In this document: positions 32,747 to 41,332 of the stretch, piece after piece | Numbering within the stretch: the stretch's first letter is position 1 | How the letters are laid out: each line of letters opens with the position of its first letter | Source: Buttiauxella sp965119215 | GTDB taxonomy: Bacteria > Pseudomonadota > Gammaproteobacteria > Enterobacterales > Enterobacteriaceae | Length of the DNA stretch: 64,000 nt | Assembly: GCA_965119215.1 (NCBI GenBank) | Contig: CBCPKK010000005.1 | Coordinates: 124,001 to 188,000 of the forward strand | Direction: 5' to 3' | Notes under the pieces: model-generated | What the model saw: only the letters and a program-made list of their open reading frames with translations | Told to the model about the DNA's origin: nothing | Database searches by the model: none | Made by a program: the position numbers and the translations under genes

Positions 32747-33738
32747 AATCCGGCTCCTTTGCGTTGGCGGCGCACCAGATAAATCAGCATCGGCGCACCA
32801 ATAAACGCGCTAACCACCGAAACGCGCAATTCGCCAGGGACCAACATGCGGCCAATAATATCGGCGAAAAGCAGTAATACAGGCGTGGCGATTATAGTAA
32901 CGGGAAGTGACCAGCGGTGATCGGCACCCACCAGCCAGCGCGACAGATGCGGCATCATCAGGCCAATAAAGGCGATGGGCCCAACGGCTGCCGTGGCGCT
33001 TCCGCATAGCAATGTAATGGCTATCAAACCCAGTAATTGGGTGCGCGCGACTTTACTGCCAAGTGCGGTGGCGGTATCGGTGCCCATGCTCAGGCTGTTA
33101 AGTGAGCGGCTGATAAACAGCGCAATCGCGCAGCCAGTAAGCACCGGTAACACAATAATTTTTAACGTTGAAAGAGTGCGAATATCAAGCGTTCCGGCTT
33201 GCCAGAAACGCAGTTGGTCGTACACAACCGGGTTCAGTAGCGAGATGCCATTGCTTAAACCTTCAAGCACCGCGCCAAGCGCCACGCCTGCCAGCGTTAA
33301 TCGAACCGGGCTAAGTTGCCCGCCGCCCTGGCTGCCGGTAAACGCCACCACTAATGCGGCAAATAATGCGCCAGAAAACGCCAGGCCAAGCAGGGCGAGC
33401 GGCGAGGAAAGACTCCAGACTGCGGCACCCAACACAATGGCAAAACTGGCTCCGGCATTCACGCCAAGCAGGCCGGGGTCGGCGAGTGGATTGCGAGTCA
33501 GGGTTTGCATCAGCGCACCGGCAAGGCCAAGAGCGCCTCCGGCGAGAATACCCGCCAGCGTGCGGGGGAGGCGTGCATCGAGCACGATAGTGCAATCCGC
33601 ACTTTGGCACTGGCCGCTAAGCGCATCGAAAACGACTTCAACAGGCAGTGATTTCGCGCCTAACAGCAGGCTGAGTGTTGCCATTAAAAGCAGCAAGAAA
33701 AACAGGATAAGCAGAACGGATATCCGGGAAGCCGACAT
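32743..33738 (-). CDS. fepD: FepD, ferric enterobactin permease subunit
   Basis: The ATG at 33736-33738 (331 residues) follows CAGG at a good distance; the longer reading would run into the Fur box. It is a FecCD-type permease with QTLTRNPLADPGLLGVNAGA and GPIAFIGLMMPHLSRWL. It pairs with FepG. It is first in the fepDGC operon, divergent from entS over a 125-bp region that holds a Fur box, so iron represses it. Confidence 0.97.
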   Translation of the reverse strand: MSASRISVLLILFFLLLLMATLSLLLGAKSLPVEVVFDALSGQCQSADCTIVLDARLPRTLAGILAGGALGLAGALMQTLTRNPLADPGLLGVNAGASFAIVLGAAVWSLSSPLALLGLAFSGALFAALVVAFTGSQGGGQLSPVRLTLAGVALGAVLEGLSNGISLLNPVVYDQLRFWQAGTLDIRTLSTLKIIVLPVLTGCAIALFISRSLNSLSMGTDTATALGSKVARTQLLGLIAITLLCGSATAAVGPIAFIGLMMPHLSRWLVGADHRWSLPVTIIATPVLLLFADIIGRMLVPGELRVSVVSAFIGAPMLIYLVRRQRKGAGL

Positions 33739-33774
33739 AGTGTTACCTGATACAAATTCCATGTAAAATTTAAT

Positions 33775-33793
33775 GATAGTTATTATCATTATC
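33775..33793. promoter_or_regulatory. Fur box between fepD and entS
   Basis: GATAGTTATTATCATTATC matches the 19-bp Fur consensus at 16 positions. It should control both fepDGC and entS. Confidence 0.85.
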
Positions 33794-33863
33794 ACTCTTA
33801 TTTGTTTATGTTAGCATGAGCCGCCTCGCACCCGGAAAGAAAAATTCGCTTTAAGGCCATGTA

Positions 33864-35096
33864 ATGAACCGCAATTCTTTGCTGCTAAATCTCAGTTTAC
33901 TCAAGACTCATCCCGCTTTTCGCGCCGTTTTCCTCGCCCGTTTTATCTCCATTTTATCTCTGGGGTTACTGGGCGTTGCGGTGCCGGTACAAATTCAGAC
34001 GCTAACGGGTTCCTCGCTGCAAGTGGGGTTAGCGGTAACGTTAACGGGCAGCGCGATGTTTATCGGTTTGATGATGGGGGGAGTGCTGGCAGACAGGCAC
34101 GAGCGTCGTCGTCTTATCTTGCTGGCGCGTTCTACCTGCGGCGTGGGTTTTATTGGCCTGACAATTAACGCCGCCTTGCCGGAACCCTCGCTCGCCGCGA
34201 TTTATCTGCTTGGCGTGTGGGATGGCTTCTTTGGCGCACTCGGCGTGACGGCGCTTCTGGCCGCTACACCTGCGCTAGTCGGGCGTGAGAATTTAATGCA
34301 GGCGAGCGCAATTACCATGCTCACTGTGCGCCTCGGCTCAGTGATATCGCCGATGATTGGCGGGCTGCTGCTGGCATCGGGCGGCGTGGTGTGGAACTAC
34401 GCGCTGGCTTCCGTCGGCACTTTTATCACCTTAATTCCCTTGCTGAGTTTGCCGAAACTGGCACCGCCGCCGCAAGCGCGTGAAAACCCGCTGCTTTCGT
34501 TGTGGAACGGGCTGCGTTTCCTGGTGGGTCATCCGATTATTGGCGGTATCGCGTTAGTTGGCGCGTTGCTGACGATGGCGAGTGCGGTGCGCGTTCTGTA
34601 TCCAGCTTTGGCCGGGCACTGGCAGATGAGTGCGGCACAAATTGGCCTGATGTATGGCGCGGTTCCGCTGGGGGCTGCCATTGGCGCATTAACTAGCGGG
34701 CGTATCGCTCATCACGCACGGCCTGGTATGGTTATGCTGGCGAGCGGTGTCGTGTCGTTTATCTCGATTGGCGTGTTCAGCCTGATGCCCGTCTGGGGTC
34801 TGGGGCTTGCCTGTCTGGCGCTGTTTGGTTATCTCAGTGCCATCAGTTCGTTGCTGCAATACACCCTAATTCAAACGCTGACACCTGACGGGATGTTAGG
34901 GCGTATTAACGGTTTGTGGACGGCGCAAAACGTGACCGGCGATGCTATTGGTGCGGCAATTTTAGGCGCGATGACGGTGGCGTTAACGCCTGTTGCGGCA
35001 GCCAGTTCCGGTGGTTTTGCGTTAACGTTATGCGGGATTGTGTTGGCGATTGTGCTGGTGCAGCTGCGGCGTTATCAGCAGCCGCAGGCTGCTTAA
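33864..35096 (+). CDS. entS: EntS, enterobactin exporter (MFS)
   Basis: The 410-residue protein is close to E. coli EntS (416), with 12 membrane helices of the major facilitator type. The MFS A motif is visible as GGVLADRHERRRLI (about 73-86), and the stretch GRINGLWTAQNVTGDAIGAA is almost unchanged from E. coli. It exports freshly made enterobactin to the periplasm by proton antiport; TolC takes it further. AAGG lies 8 bases before the ATG. Confidence 0.96.
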   Translation: MNRNSLLLNLSLLKTHPAFRAVFLARFISILSLGLLGVAVPVQIQTLTGSSLQVGLAVTLTGSAMFIGLMMGGVLADRHERRRLILLARSTCGVGFIGLTINAALPEPSLAAIYLLGVWDGFFGALGVTALLAATPALVGRENLMQASAITMLTVRLGSVISPMIGGLLLASGGVVWNYALASVGTFITLIPLLSLPKLAPPPQARENPLLSLWNGLRFLVGHPIIGGIALVGALLTMASAVRVLYPALAGHWQMSAAQIGLMYGAVPLGAAIGALTSGRIAHHARPGMVMLASGVVSFISIGVFSLMPVWGLGLACLALFGYLSAISSLLQYTLIQTLTPDGMLGRINGLWTAQNVTGDAIGAAILGAMTVALTPVAAASSGGFALTLCGIVLAIVLVQLRRYQQPQAA

Positions 35097-35098
35097 AT

Positions 35099-35190
35099 GA
35101 CCCCCTCCCAGCCTCCCCCTTGTCAGGGTGAGGAGCTAAAAGCGACGGTCTGCTCCCTCCCCTTGCAAGGGGAGGGTTGGGGTGGGGTCC
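35099..35190. repeat. GC-rich palindromic intergenic repeat, copy 2 (between entS and fepB)
   Basis: Blocks CCCCCTCCCAGCCTCCCCCT and GGGGAGGGTTGGGGTGGGGT are inverted to each other, with inner stems CTTGTCAGGGTGAGGAG and CTCCCTCCCCTTGCAAGGGG. It fills the gap between convergent entS and fepB and probably acts as a terminator or mRNA end. Confidence 0.8.
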
Positions 35191-35203
35191 GTAGCGACAT
35201 AAA

Positions 35204-36169
35204 CTACTGACTAGCAAACAACTTACTCATACGAGCAAGTATCTGAGTGGCACTGTAATAATCCAGACGGAATGTTTCGGTGCCTAGCGCGTAAACCTGC
35301 TTTTTCTGCACCGCAGGAATATGCGCGAGCAGCGGGTTGTTTTCCAGTGCCGTGGCGTCTTTCTCGTCGCTGGCGAACAGGAACAGGCTCTCGCCGTTCA
35401 AACCCGTCGCAAGGTTTTCACCACCTAGTTGCACGATGTCGTGGCGTTTTCCCATGCTCTTGAGCGCAGGAAGGGTCGCAGGCAACGTTGATAACGTGAA
35501 ACCAAGCTGCTGAAGTAATTTCCCCTGTGCGGATTCAGTTGTCCACAAGTTAGCCGAACGCGATGCCGGAGTGTAAACCAGCGCGGTAACGGGCTGCGGC
35601 GGTAACGTCATATGCATTTTGGCTTCGCTCAGTTGCTTATCAAAGCTGGAAACTCTGTCGGCTGCTTGCTTTTCGTGGCCTGTAATTTCACCGAGTTGAG
35701 TCAGTAATTCCTGCCAGCTTTTATCGTCGTAATTAATCACCAGCGTCGGTGCGATTGCGGATAACTGGTCATAAAGAGCGATAGCGGAATCCCCACCGGT
35801 AGCGCTGACCAAAATAAGATCGGGCATTTGCGCGGCGACGGCTTCGGCGCTGGCTTCGCCAATATATAAACGCTGAATGTTTCGTGCTTTAGCCACATCC
35901 CCCCACTGGCGCAGGAAACCTTGCGAGTCTGCCATACGGTTACCCGGCGCTGTTGCGCCGCTTGCGACAATCGGTGCATCAATTGCCAGCAGTGAGCCGG
36001 TTAATGTCACGCTGGTGGAAACAATCCTCTGCGGTGCCTGTTCAAGCGTGTGTGTGCCACGGCTGTCAGTGATGGTTCGTGGCCAGTCGGCTGCGTGGGC
36101 AAGGCTGCTAAGAGCCAATAATACCAATGTGGGGATAGTTAAAAAAAATCGGACCTTTGTTGACAGCAT
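35204..36169 (-). CDS. fepB: FepB, ferric enterobactin periplasmic binding protein
   Basis: The 321-residue protein starts with a Sec signal peptide cleaved near AHA-ADWPRT. The class III binding-protein pattern follows: RIVSTSVTLTGSLLAID, a long central helix, and GKRHDIVQLGGENLATGLNG. It carries ferric enterobactin from FepA to FepDGC in the periplasm. It is divergent from entC across a Fur box. E. coli FepB has 318 residues, so length is normal. Confidence 0.97.
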   Translation of the reverse strand: MLSTKVRFFLTIPTLVLLALSSLAHAADWPRTITDSRGTHTLEQAPQRIVSTSVTLTGSLLAIDAPIVASGATAPGNRMADSQGFLRQWGDVAKARNIQRLYIGEASAEAVAAQMPDLILVSATGGDSAIALYDQLSAIAPTLVINYDDKSWQELLTQLGEITGHEKQAADRVSSFDKQLSEAKMHMTLPPQPVTALVYTPASRSANLWTTESAQGKLLQQLGFTLSTLPATLPALKSMGKRHDIVQLGGENLATGLNGESLFLFASDEKDATALENNPLLAHIPAVQKKQVYALGTETFRLDYYSATQILARMSKLFASQ

Positions 36170-36203
36170 GTTCTTTTCTCTTTACGTTACGACACCGAAA
36201 AGC

Positions 36204-36226
36204 AAATGATAATCATTATTACTATC
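36204..36226. promoter_or_regulatory. Fur box between fepB and entC
   Basis: AAATGATAATCATTATT followed by ACTATC contains a near-perfect GATAAT/ATTATC dyad. It lies 27 bp before the entC start and 35 bp before fepB, suited to repress both. Confidence 0.85.
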
Positions 36227-36252
36227 TTTTGTCATGTTTTAACGGAGGACGC

Positions 36253-37434
36253 ATGGAAACGTTACTGGCGCCGCAGTCACAAGAAAAACAGCTAACCCAT
36301 TGTGCAGATAGCTTTTTCTTTATGTCGCCTTACCGCAGTTTTTCGACAAGCGGCTGCTTCGCTCGTCTGGATAGCCCGGCGCTTGATGGCGCAAATCCCC
36401 ATGGTCACCTGCAAACACAGCTTCGCGAAGCGTTTGAAAATGCCAAAAAGCACGGCATCGAGAAGCCCGTTGTTGTGGGTGCAATCCCGTTTGATCCCCG
36501 CCAACCATCAGCTTTGTTTATTCCTGAAAGCTCGCAGACGTTTTCGCGCGCGCAGCGCCAGATTGATGCCAGCCAATTTATTGCGGGTAAACCGCTAAAC
36601 ATTGCGGCTCGCAAAGCGATTCCAGAACAAGAACAATTTATGGAGATGGTGGCGCATGCCGCTGCCGCAACCGCGCAGCCGGATATCGACAAAGTAGTGC
36701 TCTCGCGCCTGATTGATATTGAAACTGATGCGCCTGTTGATCTTGATGCGTTGCTCAACCACCTGATCAGCCAAAACCCGACCAGCTATAACTTCCATGT
36801 ACCGTTGCCGGATGGCGGCTCGTTGGTGGGTGCCAGCCCGGAATTATTGTTACGCAAATCCGGCAAGAATTTCAGTTCGTTACCGCTCGCAGGTTCAGCG
36901 CGACGCGATAAAGAAAATATTCAACGTGATGGCGAAATTGGCGCGCAACTGCTGCGTTCCACTAAAGATCGTCACGAGCACGGCCTGGTGACCCAGGCGA
37001 TGCAAAGCGTATTGCAGCCGTACAGCCAATATTTAACGCTTTCCGATACGCCAGAACTGATTACCACGCCGACTTTATGGCACCTCGCCACGCCAATTTA
37101 CGGCCAGGTCAAAGACAGCCAGGACAACGCACTTTCGCTTGCCTGCCTGCTGCATCCAACCCCTGCATTAAGCGGCTTCCCGCATGACGTAGCGCAAAAA
37201 CTCATTGCCGAACTGGAACCGTTTGACCGCGAATTATTTGGCGGAATTGTCGGCTGGTGTGACGCCGAAGGTAACGGCGAGTGGGTCGTAACGATTCGCT
37301 GCGCGCGAGTGGGTGGCAAACAAGTGCGCCTGTTCGCGGGTGCGGGCATCGTACCTGCCTCGTCACCGGAATCAGAATGGCGCGAAACTGGCGTAAAACT
37401 TTCCACCATGCTCCACGTATTCGGACTTAATTAA
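36253..37434 (+). CDS. entC: EntC, isochorismate synthase
   Basis: The ATG at 36253 follows CGGAGGAC closely, giving 393 residues. The chorismate-binding core is clear: VDKVVLSRL-type DIDKVVLSRLIDI, GASPELLLRK, PLAGSARR, and HPTPALSGFPH with the final GAGIVPASSP. It turns chorismate into isochorismate, the first step to 2,3-dihydroxybenzoate. It heads entCEBA-entH under Fur control; entE starts at the very next base after its stop. Confidence 0.97.
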   Translation: METLLAPQSQEKQLTHCADSFFFMSPYRSFSTSGCFARLDSPALDGANPHGHLQTQLREAFENAKKHGIEKPVVVGAIPFDPRQPSALFIPESSQTFSRAQRQIDASQFIAGKPLNIAARKAIPEQEQFMEMVAHAAAATAQPDIDKVVLSRLIDIETDAPVDLDALLNHLISQNPTSYNFHVPLPDGGSLVGASPELLLRKSGKNFSSLPLAGSARRDKENIQRDGEIGAQLLRSTKDRHEHGLVTQAMQSVLQPYSQYLTLSDTPELITTPTLWHLATPIYGQVKDSQDNALSLACLLHPTPALSGFPHDVAQKLIAELEPFDRELFGGIVGWCDAEGNGEWVVTIRCARVGGKQVRLFAGAGIVPASSPESEWRETGVKLSTMLHVFGLN

Positions 37435-39051
37435 ATGGCGATTCAATTCACTCGCTGGCCAGCGGATTTGGCTGCGCGTTATCGCGAGAAAGGTTACTGG
37501 GCGGATTTACCCCTGACCGACATTCTTACCAGTCATGCTAAAAATGATGCGATTGCGCTGATCGATGGCGAGCGCCATTTCAGCTACCGCGAACTGGAAC
37601 TGGCAGCCACGCGCCTGGCGTGTGCGTTGCAGCGCCGTGGCTTAACGTCCGGTGAAACCGCGCTGGTTCAGCTTGGCAACGTGGCGGAACTTTACATCAC
37701 GTTATTTGCGCTACTGAAAATCGGCGTTGCTCCGGTTAACGCGTTGTTCAGCCATCAACGCACTGAAATGGAAGCCTACGCGCAGCAAATCGAACCGGTG
37801 GTGCTGATTGCCGATCGTAAACACAATTTGTTCGCTCACGACGATTTCCTGGATACGCTCTGCCAACAGAACCCGTCGCTGCGTATGGCGGTTTTGCTCA
37901 ATGAAAACGATCGCGAACGTTCGCTGAGCGCGTTTATCAACGAGCCGGAAGATAACTTTGTTGCTACGCCGTCAACAGCCGATGAAGTGGCTTTTTTCCA
38001 GCTTTCTGGCGGCAGCACCGGCACGCCAAAACTGATCCCGCGCACGCATAACGATTACTACTACAGCATTCGTCGCAGCGTCGAAATCTGTCGTTTTGAT
38101 ACCAACACGCGCTTCCTGTGCGCGATCCCTGCGGCGCACAACTACGCGCTGAGTTCGCCGGGTTCGTTGGGTGTGTTTTACGGCGGCGGGCGAGTAGTGC
38201 TGGCAAACGACCCGAGCGCCACGCTGTGTTTCCCGCTTATCGAACGCCATCAAATTAACGCCACCGCGCTGGTGCCACCGGCTGTCAGCCTTTGGCTACA
38301 GGCAATTAGCGAGTGGGGCAGTAATCAATCCCTTGAATCTTTAGAGCTGTTACAGGTTGGCGGCGCACGTTTAAGCGAAGCCCTGGCCGCACGAATCCCG
38401 GCAGAAATTGGCTGCCAGTTACAGCAGGTATTTGGCATGGCGGAAGGGCTAGTGAACTACACGCGCCTTGACGATGACAACGAACACATCTTCAAAACTC
38501 AGGGCAAACCGATGTGCCCGGACGATGAAGTTTGGGTGGCTGATGAAAACGGTAATCCGCTGCCTGCGGGCGTGGTGGGCCGCCTGATGACGCGCGGGCC
38601 ATACACCTTCCGTGGCTATTATCGCAGCCCGGAACACAACGCCAGCGCCTTTGATGCCAACGGTTTTTACTGTTCCGGCGATCTGATTTCTATTGCCGAA
38701 GATGGCTACATCACGGTTCAGGGGCGCGAAAAAGATCAGATCAATCGCGGTGGGGAAAAGATCGCTGCCGAAGAGATCGAAAACCTGCTGCTGCGCCATG
38801 AAGAGATAGTTCATGCCGCACTCGTTTCGATGGAAGACAGCTTATTGGGCGAGAAAAGCTGCGCGTTTATTGTTGGCCGCCGCCCGTTCCGCGCCGTGGA
38901 AATTCGTCGCTATTTGCGTGAGTTGGGCATTGCCGATTTTAAGCTGCCGGATCGCATCGAAATTGTAGAAAGTCTGCCGCTGACCGCAGTGGGCAAAGTG
39001 GACAAAAAACGTTTGCGCCAGTTGATTGCTGATAAGCAACTGGCTTGTTGA
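37435..39051 (+). CDS. entE: EntE, 2,3-dihydroxybenzoate-AMP ligase
   Basis: The 538-residue adenylate-forming enzyme has the P-loop-like QLSGGSTGTPKLIPRTHNDY, the FGMAEGLVNYTR aryl-acid motif, YCSGDLISI and the C-terminal lysine in LTAVGKVDKKRL. It activates DHB as the adenylate and loads it on the EntB carrier domain. E. coli EntE has 536 residues. Its ATG directly follows the entC stop (TAAATG), which implies coupled translation. Confidence 0.97.
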   Translation: MAIQFTRWPADLAARYREKGYWADLPLTDILTSHAKNDAIALIDGERHFSYRELELAATRLACALQRRGLTSGETALVQLGNVAELYITLFALLKIGVAPVNALFSHQRTEMEAYAQQIEPVVLIADRKHNLFAHDDFLDTLCQQNPSLRMAVLLNENDRERSLSAFINEPEDNFVATPSTADEVAFFQLSGGSTGTPKLIPRTHNDYYYSIRRSVEICRFDTNTRFLCAIPAAHNYALSSPGSLGVFYGGGRVVLANDPSATLCFPLIERHQINATALVPPAVSLWLQAISEWGSNQSLESLELLQVGGARLSEALAARIPAEIGCQLQQVFGMAEGLVNYTRLDDDNEHIFKTQGKPMCPDDEVWVADENGNPLPAGVVGRLMTRGPYTFRGYYRSPEHNASAFDANGFYCSGDLISIAEDGYITVQGREKDQINRGGEKIAAEEIENLLLRHEEIVHAALVSMEDSLLGEKSCAFIVGRRPFRAVEIRRYLRELGIADFKLPDRIEIVESLPLTAVGKVDKKRLRQLIADKQLAC

Positions 39052-39065
39052 TTGACGGAGAAATT

Positions 39066-39926
39066 ATGGCTATCCCAAAACTGAACGCGTACACCTTACC
39101 GACGGCTGCCGACATCCCAGAAAACAAAGTGAGCTGGGCGTTTGAACCTGAGCGTGCGGCGCTGCTGATTCATGACATGCAGGAATATTTCATTGATTTC
39201 TGGGGTGACAATTGCCCGATGATCCAACAGGTTATCGCCAACATTGCCGCCCTGCGTCAGTACTGCAAACTGCATAATATTCCGGTCTATTACACCGCTC
39301 AGCCTAATGCGCAGAGCGATGAAGACCGCGCATTGTTAAACGACATGTGGGGGCCTGGTTTAAACAAGCATCCTGAGCGCCAGAAAGTTGTCGCTGAACT
39401 TGCACCGGACGAGCACGACACGGTGCTGACTAAATGGCGTTACAGCGCGTTTATCCGCTCGCCGCTGGAACAGGCTCTGAAAGAAACCGGCCGTAACCAA
39501 CTGATTATCTGCGGTGTGTACGCCCATATTGGCTGCATGACAACGGCGACCGACGCATTTATGCGTGATATCAAACCGTTTATGGTGGCCGACGCGCTGG
39601 CAGATTTCACCCGCGAAGAACACATGATGGCGCTGAAATACACCGCAGGCCGTTCAGGGCGCGTGGTGATGACCCGCGATTTGCTACCAGAAACTGCGCC
39701 ACAAAATAAACAGCAGCTGCGCGAATTAGTGCTGCCGCTGCTGGATGAATCCGACATCCCGGAAGACGACGAAAACCTGATTGATTACGGCCTCGATTCG
39801 GTACGCATGATGGCGCTTGCGGCGAAATGGCGCAAAATTCACGCGGATATCGATTTCGTTATGCTGGCGAAAAACCCGACCATCGACGCCTGGTGGGCGT
39901 TGCTGTCACGGGAATCGCAGGCATGA
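39066..39926 (+). CDS. entB: EntB, isochorismatase / aryl carrier protein
   Basis: The start at 39066 follows CGGAGAAATT and gives 286 residues. Residues 1-210 are the isochorismatase domain (LLIHDMQEYFIDFWG; CGVYAHIGCMTTATDAFM). Residues 215-286 are the carrier domain with the phosphopantetheine serine in DYGLDSVRMM. It hydrolyses isochorismate to 2,3-dihydro-DHB and then carries DHB to EntF. EntD primes it, and its stop overlaps the entA start in ATGA. Confidence 0.97.
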   Translation: MAIPKLNAYTLPTAADIPENKVSWAFEPERAALLIHDMQEYFIDFWGDNCPMIQQVIANIAALRQYCKLHNIPVYYTAQPNAQSDEDRALLNDMWGPGLNKHPERQKVVAELAPDEHDTVLTKWRYSAFIRSPLEQALKETGRNQLIICGVYAHIGCMTTATDAFMRDIKPFMVADALADFTREEHMMALKYTAGRSGRVVMTRDLLPETAPQNKQQLRELVLPLLDESDIPEDDENLIDYGLDSVRMMALAAKWRKIHADIDFVMLAKNPTIDAWWALLSRESQA

Positions 39927-40675
39927 ATATCGGCTTTAATGGCAAACGCGTCTGGGTAACCGGTGCGGGCAAAGGTATTGGTTACCACACTGCGCGGGCA
40001 TTCAGCGAAGCTGGCGCGACGGTGACGGGTTTCGATGTGGCATTCCCGCTGGAAGACTATCCGTTTACTACCCAAACGTTGGACGTAGCCGATGCGGAAC
40101 AGGTGGCAGACGTCACCAAACGCATTCTGAGCGATGAGCCGCAACTGGATGTGCTGGTCAATGCGGCGGGTATTTTACGCATGGGTGCTACGGATGCGTT
40201 AGCGCTGCAAGACTGGCAGGACACCTTTGCGGTCAACGTTGGTGGCGCGTTCAATATGTTCCGCGCCGTAATGCCGCGCCTGCGCGAGCAGCGTAGCGGG
40301 GCGATTGTGACAGTCGCTTCTGATGCTGCGCATACTCCGCGCACCGGAATGTCTGCCTATGGCGCATCGAAAGCGGCACTGAAAAGCCTGGCGTTGACGG
40401 TTGGTCTGGAACTGGCACCGTTCGGCGTACGCTGCAACGTGGTGTCGCCTGGTTCGACCGATACCGACATGCAACGCACGTTGTGGACATCGCCGGATGC
40501 CGAACAGCAACGCATTAAAGGTTTTCCGGAACAATTCAAACTGGGTATTCCGCTGGGCAAAATTGCCCGTCCGCAGGAAATCGCCAGCACCATTATGTTC
40601 CTTGCCTCACAACACGCCAGCCACATCACTTTGCAGGATATTGTGATTGATGGCGGCGCAACGCTAGGAGCCTGA
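39923..40675 (+). CDS. entA: EntA, 2,3-dihydro-2,3-dihydroxybenzoate dehydrogenase
   Basis: The 250-residue SDR enzyme has the cofactor loop WVTGAGKGIG (about 11-20), LVNAAGI, the serine region TVASDAAHTPR, and YGASKAALK with the catalytic Tyr and Lys. It oxidises 2,3-dihydro-DHB to DHB with NAD+. Its start overlaps the entB stop by 4 bp and its stop touches the entH start, so the operon is compact. The start is set by the overlap and by alignment to E. coli. Confidence 0.97.
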   Translation: MNIGFNGKRVWVTGAGKGIGYHTARAFSEAGATVTGFDVAFPLEDYPFTTQTLDVADAEQVADVTKRILSDEPQLDVLVNAAGILRMGATDALALQDWQDTFAVNVGGAFNMFRAVMPRLREQRSGAIVTVASDAAHTPRTGMSAYGASKAALKSLALTVGLELAPFGVRCNVVSPGSTDTDMQRTLWTSPDAEQQRIKGFPEQFKLGIPLGKIARPQEIASTIMFLASQHASHITLQDIVIDGGATLGA

Positions 40676-41092
40676 ATGAGCATCTGGAAACGGCAACTCA
40701 CGCTTGATGAGCTAAACCGCACCAGCGCGGGAACCCTGGTTGAGCACCTCGGCATTATCTACACGCGCATTGACGACGAAACTCTTGAAGCGGAAATGCC
40801 GGTGGATAATCGCACTCAGCAGCCGTTCGGTTTGCTGCATGGCGGCGCATCGGTAGTGCTGGCGGAAACGCTGGGGTCGATGGCAGGTTTTCTGACGACC
40901 ACGGAAGGGCAGTGCGTGGTGGGAACCGAGATTAACGCCAGTCATCATCGCGCTGTGGCATCGGGCAACGTGCGCGGCGTGTGCAAGCCGCTGCATCTTA
41001 GTAAGACTTCCCAAGTCTGGGACATTGCCATTTTCGATGCACGTGGCAAGCGTTGTTGCACCAGCCGTTTGACGACGGCAACGCTGGGGTAA
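40676..41092 (+). CDS. entH: EntH (YbdB), proofreading hotdog thioesterase
   Basis: The 138-residue protein has the hotdog thioesterase pattern: QPFGLLHGGASVVLAETLGS, with Glu about 63 and GTEINASHHR. From family knowledge it removes wrongly loaded acyl groups from the EntB carrier domain and so keeps enterobactin synthesis running. E. coli EntH is 137 residues. The ATG follows the entA stop without a gap. Confidence 0.96.
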   Translation: MSIWKRQLTLDELNRTSAGTLVEHLGIIYTRIDDETLEAEMPVDNRTQQPFGLLHGGASVVLAETLGSMAGFLTTTEGQCVVGTEINASHHRAVASGNVRGVCKPLHLSKTSQVWDIAIFDARGKRCCTSRLTTATLG

Positions 41093-41100
41093 CTGTTGGT

Positions 41101-41125
41101 GGTGGAGGGCGTTTGCTTATCCACC
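41101..41125. repeat. Short REP-like palindrome after entH
   Basis: GGTGGA and TCCACC frame a spacer ending in GCTTA. It resembles a half REP and the palindromes at 10311 and 47249. It lies 8 bp after the entH stop. The remaining gap to cstA shows no other clear element. Confidence 0.5.
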
Positions 41126-41332
41126 GCACAACGCTTATTTGCTCTGACGCTCTCAAATTTTGCAACTCTGTTACCCTGCATTTCCCTCGCAAAGTGATCC
41201 CCTTAACAAGCTGATGTAAAGACCTGGTCAAACCACTGTATTATAACGTTTCAATATTGTTAAATCCGCGTGCTTGCTCTAGAACAAAACGGTAATACCG
41301 TCTACCTCTGGCTCTACACATGGAAAACAAAT

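Noticed and set aside
41093..41332. CRP site upstream of cstA
   Set aside because: CRP control is known for E. coli cstA, but only weak GTGA half-sites are visible here, so I do not list one.
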